A stretch of DNA of 64,000 nt from JAYQKL01 sp038142705 (lineage in GTDB: Bacteria; Pseudomonadota; Alphaproteobacteria; RS24): assembly GCA_965217015.1 (NCBI GenBank), contig OZ244224.1, positions 372,001 through 436,000 of the forward strand. The letters run 5' to 3'. Positions 42,653 to 50,536 of the stretch are shown here, one piece after another. The position numbers and the translations under genes were made by a program. How positions within the stretch are numbered: the stretch's first letter is position 1; every line of letters begins with the position of its first letter. The notes under the pieces are model-generated. The model searched no databases and was not told the DNA's origin. It was given only the letters and a program-made list of their open reading frames with translations.

Positions 42653-44128
42653 ATGTTAATGCAAGATTTGATTATTTTTCTTCCGGAACTGACGCTCTTT
42701 ATTGGGGCGATGGGGCTGTTGATGTTTGGCGCATATGCGACAGGCGACAGCTCGCGCTTGGTGAATTGGGGCGCGATTATTCTGGCTCTCGCGGCGGCGG
42801 TGATTGTGCTGGTTGAGGCGATGCCGAAACAAACCATTTTTAATGGTGCGTTGCAGGTTGATGGATTTACCAATCTGATGAAAGTGCTGACACTGGTGAG
42901 TGTGGCGCTGGCCTTGTTTATGGCGCAAGGTTTTATGGAAAAAGAAAAAATCGCCAGATTTGAGTTTCCGGTTTTGGTCATTCTGGCCACTTGCGGCATG
43001 CTGATTATGATTTCAGCCAATGATATGATTGCCTTATATATGGGGCTTGAGTTGCAAAGCTTGGCGCTTTATGTGGTGGCAGCCATAAATCGTGAGAGCG
43101 GACGCTCAACAGAGGCAGGGCTGAAATATTTTGTGCTGGGCGCGCTGAGTTCTGGCATGTTGCTTTATGGTATTTCGTTGATTTATGGCTTTACGGGTAC
43201 AATCAACTTTACAGACCTTGCCTTGCTTGCCCCGCAAACAGAGGGCGCAAATCAGCTTGGTTTAATTTTTGGCTTGGTATTTATGCTGGCAGGCCTTGCT
43301 TTTAAGATTTCGGCAGTGCCGTTTCATATGTGGACACCCGATGTCTATGAAGGCGCGCCAACACCGGTTACCGCATTTTTTGCTGCTGCCCCAAAGCTGG
43401 CGGCGATGGCTTTGTTTTTGCGCGCGGTGATGGTGACATTCCCGAACTCTGTTGATATTTGGCTGCAAATTATTGTGTTTATGTCATTGGCCAGCATGGT
43501 GTTGGGGGCTTTTGCAGCGATTGGTCAAAATAACATTAAGCGTCTGATGGCTTATTCATCAATCGGGCATATTGGCTTCGCGTTGGTTGGTTTCGCGGCT
43601 GTTGGTCATGAAGGTGTGAGCGGGCTTATTATCTATATGATTTTATATGTCATTATGACGATTGGGACTTTCGCTTGCATTTTATCCATGCGGAATAATC
43701 AAGGAGTTGTGGAGCAAATTTCTGGTCTGGCGGGTCTCAGCCGTTCCCAGCCTGTGATGGCGTTTTGTTTGGCGGCCTTTATGTTCTCGCTGGCAGGTAT
43801 TCCGCCATTGGCTGGCTTTTTTGGCAAGTTTTATGTGTTCCGTGCGGCCATCAATGCCGACCTTTATTTGCTTGCGATTGTCGGCGTTTTGGCAAGTGTG
43901 GTCGGGGCTTATTATTATTTGCGGGTCGTGAAAATCATGTATCTGGACGAGCCGCAAGAAGATGCGATTATTGCCATGCCAACGAATTTGCGCTTTGTTT
44001 CGGTGATTTGTGCAGGCATTCTTATCCTGTTTTTTGCGTATCCCGCGCCATTGGTTGAACTGGCTCAGTTTGCCGCAGATGCTTTGCTGGCAGATGTTCA
44101 TTTTGCACAAACCCAGCTTGGGCACTAA
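42653..44128 (+). CDS. nuoN: NADH-quinone oxidoreductase subunit N
   Basis: The antiporter-like subunit next to NuoK (ND2 homologue). In 491 residues there are 14 helices with GLELQSLALYVV, KYFVLGALSSGMLLYG, and FHMWTPDVYEGAPTPVTAFFAA signatures. Two in-frame ATGs lie close together (42653 and 42659). The TAA stop shares its last base with the birA ATG (TAATG), so nuo transcription probably continues into birA and rnj. Confidence 0.97.
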   Translation: MLMQDLIIFLPELTLFIGAMGLLMFGAYATGDSSRLVNWGAIILALAAAVIVLVEAMPKQTIFNGALQVDGFTNLMKVLTLVSVALALFMAQGFMEKEKIARFEFPVLVILATCGMLIMISANDMIALYMGLELQSLALYVVAAINRESGRSTEAGLKYFVLGALSSGMLLYGISLIYGFTGTINFTDLALLAPQTEGANQLGLIFGLVFMLAGLAFKISAVPFHMWTPDVYEGAPTPVTAFFAAAPKLAAMALFLRAVMVTFPNSVDIWLQIIVFMSLASMVLGAFAAIGQNNIKRLMAYSSIGHIGFALVGFAAVGHEGVSGLIIYMILYVIMTIGTFACILSMRNNQGVVEQISGLAGLSRSQPVMAFCLAAFMFSLAGIPPLAGFFGKFYVFRAAINADLYLLAIVGVLASVVGAYYYLRVVKIMYLDEPQEDAIIAMPTNLRFVSVICAGILILFFAYPAPLVELAQFAADALLADVHFAQTQLGH

Positions 44129-44925
44129 TGGCTGGCTTTCCAGAAGGCGTCAAATATCTTTCCTTTGCGGAGCTTGATAGCACAAATGAATATGCCCGCC
44201 GTCTGATTGCAGATGGTCATAATGCGACAGAGCAGCCCGTCTGGGTGCGTGCTGATGTGCAAACCGCAGGGCGCGGACGCCTTGGGCGGCACTGGACTTC
44301 AACCTCTGGTAATTTAATGGCAAGCTATGTTTGCGCCCCTCAATGCGCGCGCGAACATTTGGCAGAGTTAGGTTTTGTGGCGGGGCTTTCTGTTTATGAT
44401 GCGTTGGCAGATGTGCTGTTAAATGACTTTACAAACGACTTGGCAAACGACAAATCCAAGCTACCTCTTAAGCTTAAATGGCCTAATGATGTATTGCTGG
44501 AGGACGCTAAAATCGCCGGACTTTTACTCGAAACACTTGATAAAGATATGCGCAATTTAGCGATTGGTATTGGTGTGAATCTCGTGTCCGCGCCAATTGA
44601 TACGCCGTATCCAGCCATTGCATTAAAAACAGTGACTGGCATTGATGTATCGCCAGATGCATTTTTAGAAAAATTAGCGCAGCATTTTCACGACTGGCTA
44701 GGCAAATGGCAGCAAGAGGGGTTTGCGGCGCTCAAGCCCATATGGGTGGCGCGGGCGAAAGGGTTGGGCGAAGTCATTAGCGTCCGCCAGCCGCGTGAAA
44801 CCGTAACTGGCAAATTTATCGATTTAACTGATGATGGGCGCTTGTGCCTCGAAACAGCTTCAGGCGAGGTGATGATGATTTCCGCAGGTGATGTTTATTT
44901 TCCGCAAGGGGCAGATGATGAGTAA
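44128..44925 (+). CDS. birA: Biotin--protein ligase (monofunctional BirA)
   Basis: Attaches biotin to the carboxyl-carrier protein of acetyl-CoA carboxylase and related enzymes. The 265 residues start at the catalytic domain: GRGRLGRHWTS (biotinyl-AMP loop), KLKWPNDVLL with the catalytic Lys, and a small C-terminal SH3-like domain (about 215-262). The N-terminal winged helix of E. coli BirA is absent, so it is not expected to repress biotin genes. It follows nuoN by a 1-base overlap, a common alphaproteobacterial arrangement. Confidence 0.95.
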   Translation: MAGFPEGVKYLSFAELDSTNEYARRLIADGHNATEQPVWVRADVQTAGRGRLGRHWTSTSGNLMASYVCAPQCAREHLAELGFVAGLSVYDALADVLLNDFTNDLANDKSKLPLKLKWPNDVLLEDAKIAGLLLETLDKDMRNLAIGIGVNLVSAPIDTPYPAIALKTVTGIDVSPDAFLEKLAQHFHDWLGKWQQEGFAALKPIWVARAKGLGEVISVRQPRETVTGKFIDLTDDGRLCLETASGEVMMISAGDVYFPQGADDE

Positions 44926-46576
44926 GGACACAAATCTGGTTTTTGTACCGCTTGGTGGCACTGGCGAAATTGGCATGAACCTCAACCTTTATGGCTATGG
45001 CTCTTCAGGTGAGCGCGATTGGATTATGGTTGATGCGGGGGTGACATTTGGAGATGAGCGTGACCCGGGCATTGATGTGATTATGCCGGATACGCGGTTT
45101 ATCGAGCAGCATAAAAAACGGCTCAAGGGGTTGGTTTTAACCCATGGGCATGAGGATCATATTGGCGCGGTAGCCTATTTATGGCCCCGCTTGCGCTGCC
45201 CTATTTATGCGACGCCCTTTACAGCAGAGCTTGTGAAGTTGAAATTAAAAGAGGCGGGGTTGGAAAATGAAGCACCGCTTCATATTTTATCGCTCGATGC
45301 GTCTTTCGCCTTAGGGCCTTTTCAGATTGATTTGATTGGACTGACCCATTCGATTGCGGAACCATTTGCGCTGGCCATACGCACCCCGCTTGGCAATATT
45401 TTGCACACGGGTGACTGGAAAATAGATACCAATCCATTGATTGGCAAAGTCACGGATAGCGAGTCGCTCAAAGCATTTAGCGAAGAGGGGGTCGAGGCGA
45501 TTATTTGTGACTCGACCAATGTTCTCTCGCCGGGTTTTTCTGGTTCAGAATCTGAAGTTGCAGAAGGGCTTTTGGAAACCATTAAAGATTGCACAGGCCG
45601 TGTTGTGGTGACGACATTTGCATCAAATGTATCGCGATTGGCTGCCATTGGCCGCGCTGCCAAAGCCTGTGACCGGCATTTGACACTTGTGGGGCGCGGC
45701 ATGCACCGGATCTATAATGCGGCGCGCAAAACTGGATATTTGAAAGATTTCCCCAAGCTGATTTCAGAAGAGGAAGCGGGGTATTTACCACCTGATAAAT
45801 TGCTGATTCTTTGCACTGGTTCACAAGGTGAGCCGCGTGCCGCTTTGGCGCGTATCGCCGCAGGCACGCACCCGCATCTGGTTCTTGAAAAAGGCGATAC
45901 GGTTATTTTTTCTTCCAAAATGATACCGGGTAATGAAACGGGTATCTTAGATTTACAAAATCGCTTAGCGGGGCTTGATGTGACGATTTTGACATCTGGT
46001 GAAAAATGCTTGCATGTATCGGGGCACCCTAATCGCGAGGAACTGGTGCAAATGTATGATTGGGTGAAGCCAAAATATGCTGTGCCTGTTCATGGTGAGC
46101 ATCGTCATTTGTTGGCACATGCGGATTTAGCTGAATCATTGGGGGTGGAAAAAGCGATACGCGCCCGCAATGGCGATATGGTCAAGCTTTTGCCCGGTGA
46201 GGCAGAAATTATTGATGTTGTGGTCAAGGGGCGGGTGCATCTTGATGGTGATGTGTTTATGTATGAGCATGAAAGCCCCGCCATTGCACGGCGTAAATTA
46301 GCTTTTGCAGGTGTGGTGAGTGTGGCCATTGCGCTTGACCAGAGCAACCGCGTGGCGGGGTCGCCAGCCATAAGCCTGATGGGTCTGCCTGATGATGACG
46401 GTTTGGGCGTGCGGCTTAAAGATTGGATAAGCGATGCGGTGGAGCGGGCTTTGCCTGAAAATGGTAAAATCACGCCAGAGCGCGCGCGTGAAGATGTTAA
46501 AAATTATGTGCGGCGCGAAATGCGTCGTCGATGGGGCAAAAAGCCAGAAGTTATGGTAAGCTTTTGTGAAGTATAA
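44918..46576 (+). CDS. rnj: Ribonuclease J
   Basis: A metallo-beta-lactamase/beta-CASP ribonuclease with 5'-3' exo- and endonuclease activity, used in rRNA maturation and mRNA decay. In 552 residues: THGHEDHIGA with ligands His76, His78, Asp80 and His81, a beta-CASP region (FASNVSRL, SGSE), PVHGEHRHL near 395, and a C-terminal domain. AAGGGG lies 6 bases before the ATG at 44918; the frame is open from a GTG at 44888. It overlaps birA by 8 bases. Rnj together with RNase R gives both decay directions. Confidence 0.96.
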   Translation: MSKDTNLVFVPLGGTGEIGMNLNLYGYGSSGERDWIMVDAGVTFGDERDPGIDVIMPDTRFIEQHKKRLKGLVLTHGHEDHIGAVAYLWPRLRCPIYATPFTAELVKLKLKEAGLENEAPLHILSLDASFALGPFQIDLIGLTHSIAEPFALAIRTPLGNILHTGDWKIDTNPLIGKVTDSESLKAFSEEGVEAIICDSTNVLSPGFSGSESEVAEGLLETIKDCTGRVVVTTFASNVSRLAAIGRAAKACDRHLTLVGRGMHRIYNAARKTGYLKDFPKLISEEEAGYLPPDKLLILCTGSQGEPRAALARIAAGTHPHLVLEKGDTVIFSSKMIPGNETGILDLQNRLAGLDVTILTSGEKCLHVSGHPNREELVQMYDWVKPKYAVPVHGEHRHLLAHADLAESLGVEKAIRARNGDMVKLLPGEAEIIDVVVKGRVHLDGDVFMYEHESPAIARRKLAFAGVVSVAIALDQSNRVAGSPAISLMGLPDDDGLGVRLKDWISDAVERALPENGKITPERAREDVKNYVRREMRRRWGKKPEVMVSFCEV

Positions 46577-46594
46577 AATTAAAAGAGGTAGAGC

Positions 46595-46846
46595 GTGATT
46601 GAGATAAATTTCACTTTCGGTTTGGCGATTTACGGCATGATTTGGTTTTTGTCGTTGTTTATTATTCTCCCCTTTGGTGTTGTCACGCAAGAAGAGGAAG
46701 GCGATATTGAGCCTGGTTCGCCTAAAAGCGCGCCGCATCAACCCAATATCTTAAAAAAAATGGGTTTCACGACTTTGCTCGCCACTGTGCTTTATGGGTT
46801 TGTGTTTTGGGTTTTGACTTCTGGTGTTTTAAGCGGTAATGGCTAA
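46595..46846 (+). CDS. DUF1467 family small membrane protein
   Basis: An 83-residue protein with two transmembrane helices (about 7-30 and 55-78) separated by an acidic and Pro/Ser-rich cytoplasmic loop (EEEGDIEPGSPKSAP). This matches DUF1467, a family found mainly in Alphaproteobacteria in just this place, between rnj and proS; its function is unknown. It uses a GTG start 8 bases after AGAGG. It is 18 bases after rnj, so in the same transcript. Confidence 0.85.
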   Translation: MIEINFTFGLAIYGMIWFLSLFIILPFGVVTQEEEGDIEPGSPKSAPHQPNILKKMGFTTLLATVLYGFVFWVLTSGVLSGNG

Positions 46847-46872
46847 AACAGACTGACTAAAGAGACGACACT

Positions 46873-48207
46873 ATGCGCTTATCGAAATATTTTTTGCCGA
46901 CATTAAAAGAAAACCCTGCTGAGGCTCAAATTGTGTCTCATCGCCTGATGTTGCGGGCGGGCATGGTGCGCCAGTCAAGCGCGGGGATATATAGCTGGCT
47001 TCCGCTTGGTCAGCGCGTATTGACCAAAATAGCCCAGATTGTGCGCGAAGAGCAAAACCGTGCTGGCGCTTTGGAAGTTTTAATGCCGACCATTCAATCA
47101 GCAGAATTATGGCAGGAATCTGGGCGTTATGAAGATTACGGCAAAGAGATGTTGCGTATCACTGACCGCCATGACCGCGCTTTGCTTTATGGCCCAACCA
47201 ATGAAGAGCAAATCACCCAAATTTTTAGAGATAATGTGCGCAGTTATAAAGACTTGCCGCGCAATCTTTATCATATTCAGTGGAAGTTTCGTGATGAAAT
47301 TCGCCCGCGCTTTGGCGTGATGCGCGGGCGTGAGTTTTTGATGAAAGATGCTTATTCATTTGATTTGGACGAGGCATCAGCGCGTCAATCTTATCAAAAA
47401 ATGTTTGTGGCTTATTTGCGTACTTTTGAACGCCTTGGCCTGCGCGCTATACCCATGGCAGCTGATACCGGACCAATTGGCGGGGATATGAGCCATGAAT
47501 TTATTATTTTGGCAGAAACCGGCGAGTCAGAGGTGTTTTGCCATCGTGATTTAATTGATTTATCCGCCCCGAGCGATGCGGTGGATTATGAAAGCGATTT
47601 GGAACCAATTATCGCGCAATATACTTCTGCTTATGCCGCGACAGATGAAAAGCATGATGAGGCGCAGTTCCATAAAGATGTGCCTGAAGACAAACGCGTG
47701 CAAGCGCGTGGCATTGAGGTTGGGCATATTTTCTATTTTGGTGACAAATACTCAAAAGCCATGAATTGCACTGTGGCGGGGCCAGACGGTAAGGAAACAT
47801 TGGTTCATTCAGGCTCTTATGGTATTGGCGTATCGCGCCTTGTTGGAGGCATAATTGAGGCCAGCCATGATGATGATGGTATTATTTGGCCCTTTGCGGT
47901 GGCACCGTTTCATGTTGGCTTGATAAACTTGAAAACCGGTCATGAACTAACCGATGCGCTTTGTGCCAAACTTTATGACGCGCTTGAGGGCATTGGCATT
48001 GAAGTTTTATATGATGACCGCGATGAACGCGCGGGGTCAAAATTTTCAAACATGGATTTAATTGGCTTGCCTTATCAGGCCGTGATTGGGCCACGCGGGG
48101 CTGAGGCAGGCGAAATTGAGATTAAAAATCGCGCCACAGGGGAAAAGCAAAACTTGACCCTAGAGCAAGCAGTTGAGATGTTTCGTCAAATAAAACATAA
48201 TCAATAA
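46873..48207 (+). CDS. proS: Prolyl-tRNA synthetase, short alphaproteobacterial type
   Basis: Charges tRNA-Pro. The 444 residues contain class II motifs 1 (SSAGIYSWLPLGQRV), 2 (FRDEIRPRFGVMRGREFLMKDAYSF) and 3 (SYGIGVSRL), then an anticodon-binding domain (about 335-440). The 180-residue editing insertion between motifs 2 and 3 found in E. coli ProRS is absent. This is normal in Alphaproteobacteria, so hydrolysis of mischarged Ala-tRNA(Pro) needs a separate YbaK/ProXp-type protein. Spacing from DUF1467 is 26 bases. Confidence 0.96.
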   Translation: MRLSKYFLPTLKENPAEAQIVSHRLMLRAGMVRQSSAGIYSWLPLGQRVLTKIAQIVREEQNRAGALEVLMPTIQSAELWQESGRYEDYGKEMLRITDRHDRALLYGPTNEEQITQIFRDNVRSYKDLPRNLYHIQWKFRDEIRPRFGVMRGREFLMKDAYSFDLDEASARQSYQKMFVAYLRTFERLGLRAIPMAADTGPIGGDMSHEFIILAETGESEVFCHRDLIDLSAPSDAVDYESDLEPIIAQYTSAYAATDEKHDEAQFHKDVPEDKRVQARGIEVGHIFYFGDKYSKAMNCTVAGPDGKETLVHSGSYGIGVSRLVGGIIEASHDDDGIIWPFAVAPFHVGLINLKTGHELTDALCAKLYDALEGIGIEVLYDDRDERAGSKFSNMDLIGLPYQAVIGPRGAEAGEIEIKNRATGEKQNLTLEQAVEMFRQIKHNQ

Positions 48208-48255
48208 AGCACAACCAAATTAAGGTCAGGGGATAAGAGAGGATAAGCACAAAGC

Positions 48256-49524
48256 ATGAGCAAAAGCTTAAATCAATCTCCCTTTGCCAGTTATGAATGG
48301 CTGCTTGCGTTTCGCTATATTCGTTCGAAGCGGCGCGAGAGTGTGATTTCCCTTATCTCTTGGGTTTCTTTTTTAGGTATCATGCTAGGCGTGGCGACTT
48401 TGATTATCGTCATGGCGGTTATGAATGGCTTTCGCACAGATTTACTTGACCGGATTTTAGGGGTTGGGGGGCATGCAACAGTGCGCTCTTTGACTGCGAG
48501 TTATGATGATATTTATCAGGTTCAATCTAAATTAAGCGCGGTTGACGGCGTGGTGCGTGTGACGCCATTTCTCGAAGGTCAGGTGATGGTCTCCTCTGGC
48601 AATGCGGCGCGCGGGGCGATTGTGCGCGGGTTACCGCAAAAAAATCTGGAAAGTTTTCCTATTTTATCGCGCAATATTTTGGCTGGTGATTTGCAAACCA
48701 TCGCGGCGGGCAATCAAATCGCAATAGGTAGCCGGCTGGCCCAAAGACTGGGGTTGGATATTGGTTCATCACTTGCGCTGATAGCCCCTAAAGGTGCGGT
48801 CACGCCCTTTGGTACCACACCGCGTTTGCGCTCATATGAAATTGCCGCGATTTTTGAGGTTGGGCTGTCTGAATATGATTTGAATTTTATTTTCACCAAT
48901 GATGAAACGCTTGGCGCGCTGATAGGTGCTAAGCTTGAACAGGGCGCGTTAGAGGTTGTGGTTTCAGATCCGGATAAAATTCGGTTGATGCGGGACAGCC
49001 TAGAGGCGGCCAGTCCTGAAGAAATTTATATTGTGGACTGGAAGCAAGCCAATGCGACTTTATCTGGCGCATTAGAGGTTGAGCGCAATGTTATGTTTTT
49101 AATCCTGACCCTGATTTTATTGGTCGCGACATTAAACATTGTTTCGGGGCTGGTGATGCTGGTGAAAGATAAAAGCCGAGATATTGCAGTTTTGCGCACT
49201 ATGGGCGTTTCACGCGGCGGTATTTTACGGATATTTTTTATGGCGGGCGCCTCCATCGGGATTGTTGGCACATTGGCCGGTCTTTTGCTTGGGGTGGTGT
49301 TTTGCGAAAATATTGAAGCCATCAGGCAGTTCATCACGGCGGTTAGTGGGGCAGAATTATTTCCGGCTGAGGTTTATTTCTTGCGTGAATTACCCGCTAC
49401 AATGGTGTTTGAAGAAGTTGCGCTGGTGGTCGCTATGGCGCTTGGGTTGAGTTTTATCTCAACGCTTTATCCTGCTTGGCGGGCAGCTAAGCTTGAGCCT
49501 GTGGAGGCTTTGCGCAATGAGTAA
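48256..49524 (+). CDS. lolC: Lipoprotein-releasing ABC transporter permease LolC/E
   Basis: The inner-membrane permease that extracts mature lipoproteins for transfer to LolA. In 422 residues: an N-terminal helix (about 25-50), a large periplasmic MacB-like domain (about 60-270), and three C-terminal helices of the FtsX family. AFRYIRSKRRESVISLISWVSFLGIMLGVATLI is a strong LolC/E signature. There is only one permease gene, as in most Alphaproteobacteria, so the transporter is probably a homodimeric LolF-like form rather than LolC plus LolE. The stop overlaps lolD. Confidence 0.93.
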   Translation: MSKSLNQSPFASYEWLLAFRYIRSKRRESVISLISWVSFLGIMLGVATLIIVMAVMNGFRTDLLDRILGVGGHATVRSLTASYDDIYQVQSKLSAVDGVVRVTPFLEGQVMVSSGNAARGAIVRGLPQKNLESFPILSRNILAGDLQTIAAGNQIAIGSRLAQRLGLDIGSSLALIAPKGAVTPFGTTPRLRSYEIAAIFEVGLSEYDLNFIFTNDETLGALIGAKLEQGALEVVVSDPDKIRLMRDSLEAASPEEIYIVDWKQANATLSGALEVERNVMFLILTLILLVATLNIVSGLVMLVKDKSRDIAVLRTMGVSRGGILRIFFMAGASIGIVGTLAGLLLGVVFCENIEAIRQFITAVSGAELFPAEVYFLRELPATMVFEEVALVVAMALGLSFISTLYPAWRAAKLEPVEALRNE

Positions 49525-50197
49525 GCCAGACGCTATTTTATCCATTACGGGGCTAACGCATATTTACCAGCAGGCTGAGCGTCAGGTTGAGGTGTTGCGC
49601 GGCGCCAATCTTGAATTGGCGGCGGGGGAGATTGTTGGTCTTGTGGGGCCATCTGGTGCGGGCAAATCAACCCTCATGCATTTGGCTGGCTTGCTTGAGA
49701 CGGTTCAGGACGGTGTGGTGCGCGTGCAGGGGCAGGATATGTCTGCTGCGCGTGAGCAACAGCGCACCCATTTTCGCCGCCATCATATTGGTTTTGTGTA
49801 CCAGTTTCATAATTTGCTGGCCGAATTGACGGTGATTGAAAATGTCGCCATTGCGGCGCGTATTGCGGGTGACACCAAACAAGGTGCGGCTGAAAAAGCA
49901 GTGCCACTTCTGACGGCCTTAGGTCTGGGGGAGCGGTTGAGTCATTTCCCATCTGAGCTGTCAGGTGGTGAACAGCAACGCGTCGCCATTGCGCGGGCCT
50001 TGGTCAACCAACCGGTTTTGGTTTTGGCTGATGAACCCACTGGTTCTTTGGATACGGAAACAGGGCAGGCGGTGTTTGATTTAATGATGCAGGCTTTGAA
50101 AGCGCAAGGGGCGGCAGCGTTAATCGCGACCCATAATATGGCACTGGCCCAGCGTCTGGATCGAATTGTCCGGCTGGAAGAGGGCGTGCTGAAATAA
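49517..50197 (+). CDS. lolD: Lipoprotein-releasing system ATP-binding protein LolD
   Basis: The ATPase of the lipoprotein release transporter. In 226 residues: Walker A GPSGAGKST, a Q-loop VYQFHNLLAE, the signature LSGGEQQRVAIARAL, Walker B VLADEPTGSLD, and the switch His in IATHN. The start at 49517 overlaps the lolC stop by 8 bases; the frame is open from 49493. Together with the permease it forms a complete transporter unit. Confidence 0.96.
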   Translation: MSKPDAILSITGLTHIYQQAERQVEVLRGANLELAAGEIVGLVGPSGAGKSTLMHLAGLLETVQDGVVRVQGQDMSAAREQQRTHFRRHHIGFVYQFHNLLAELTVIENVAIAARIAGDTKQGAAEKAVPLLTALGLGERLSHFPSELSGGEQQRVAIARALVNQPVLVLADEPTGSLDTETGQAVFDLMMQALKAQGAAALIATHNMALAQRLDRIVRLEEGVLK

Positions 50198-50260
50198 GCA
50201 CTCAAACTTTCTACATAATTACAGATGGTTAGAGCTGGTTTGCAGATATTAAAAAAAGCT

Positions 50261-50290
50261 TTGACAATAAGAACAAAACATGAACATAAT
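50261..50290 (+). promoter_or_regulatory. Sigma-70 promoter of a small membrane protein gene
   Basis: A perfect -35 box TTGACA (50261-50266), an 18-base spacer, and CATAAT (50285-50290; 5 of 6). This is one of the two best promoters in the window. The start near 50297 leaves a leader of about 16 bases containing AAGGAG. Confidence 0.75.
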
Positions 50291-50312
50291 AAATGAAATA
50301 AAGGAGTTTATG

Positions 50313-50414
50313 ATGAAAAAATATGTAGAAGATGTGTTGGCAATCTTATCCCTTTCTGCCTTTGGTTATATGGTTATGTTTTGGGGCAGTGTGGCCGAAG
50401 CGTTGATGAACTAA
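50313..50414 (+). CDS. Small single-pass membrane protein (33 residues), unrecognised
   Basis: A short frame between lolD and dnaE. It begins MKKYVEDVLAILSLSAFGYM, is hydrophobic from about residue 8 to 29 (ending with MVMFWGS), and ends VAEALMN. AAGGAG (50301-50306) sits 6 bases before the ATG at 50313 (another ATG at 50310 would add one Met), and a near-consensus promoter lies just upstream. It is not recognised. The single helix with Lys-Lys at the N-terminus suggests an inner-membrane small protein with N-in topology. It may assist a larger membrane complex; the partner is unknown. No intrinsic terminator follows. Confidence 0.65.
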   Translation: MKKYVEDVLAILSLSAFGYMVMFWGSVAEALMN

Positions 50415-50536
50415 GTGGTGTAAAATTACCCCCAGCTTTTTGGCCTATGGAGGGCCACAAAAGGTGACAAAACAAGTGATGCGTCAGACAATAAGGTAGA
50501 TTCGGTTTTATTTTTTAGGCGCTTTGAACTGTCACG

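Noticed and set aside
50425..50470. GGCC-centred hairpin after the small membrane protein gene as a terminator
   Set aside because: The stem is short and imperfect, and no T-tract follows it, so transcription may continue into dnaE.
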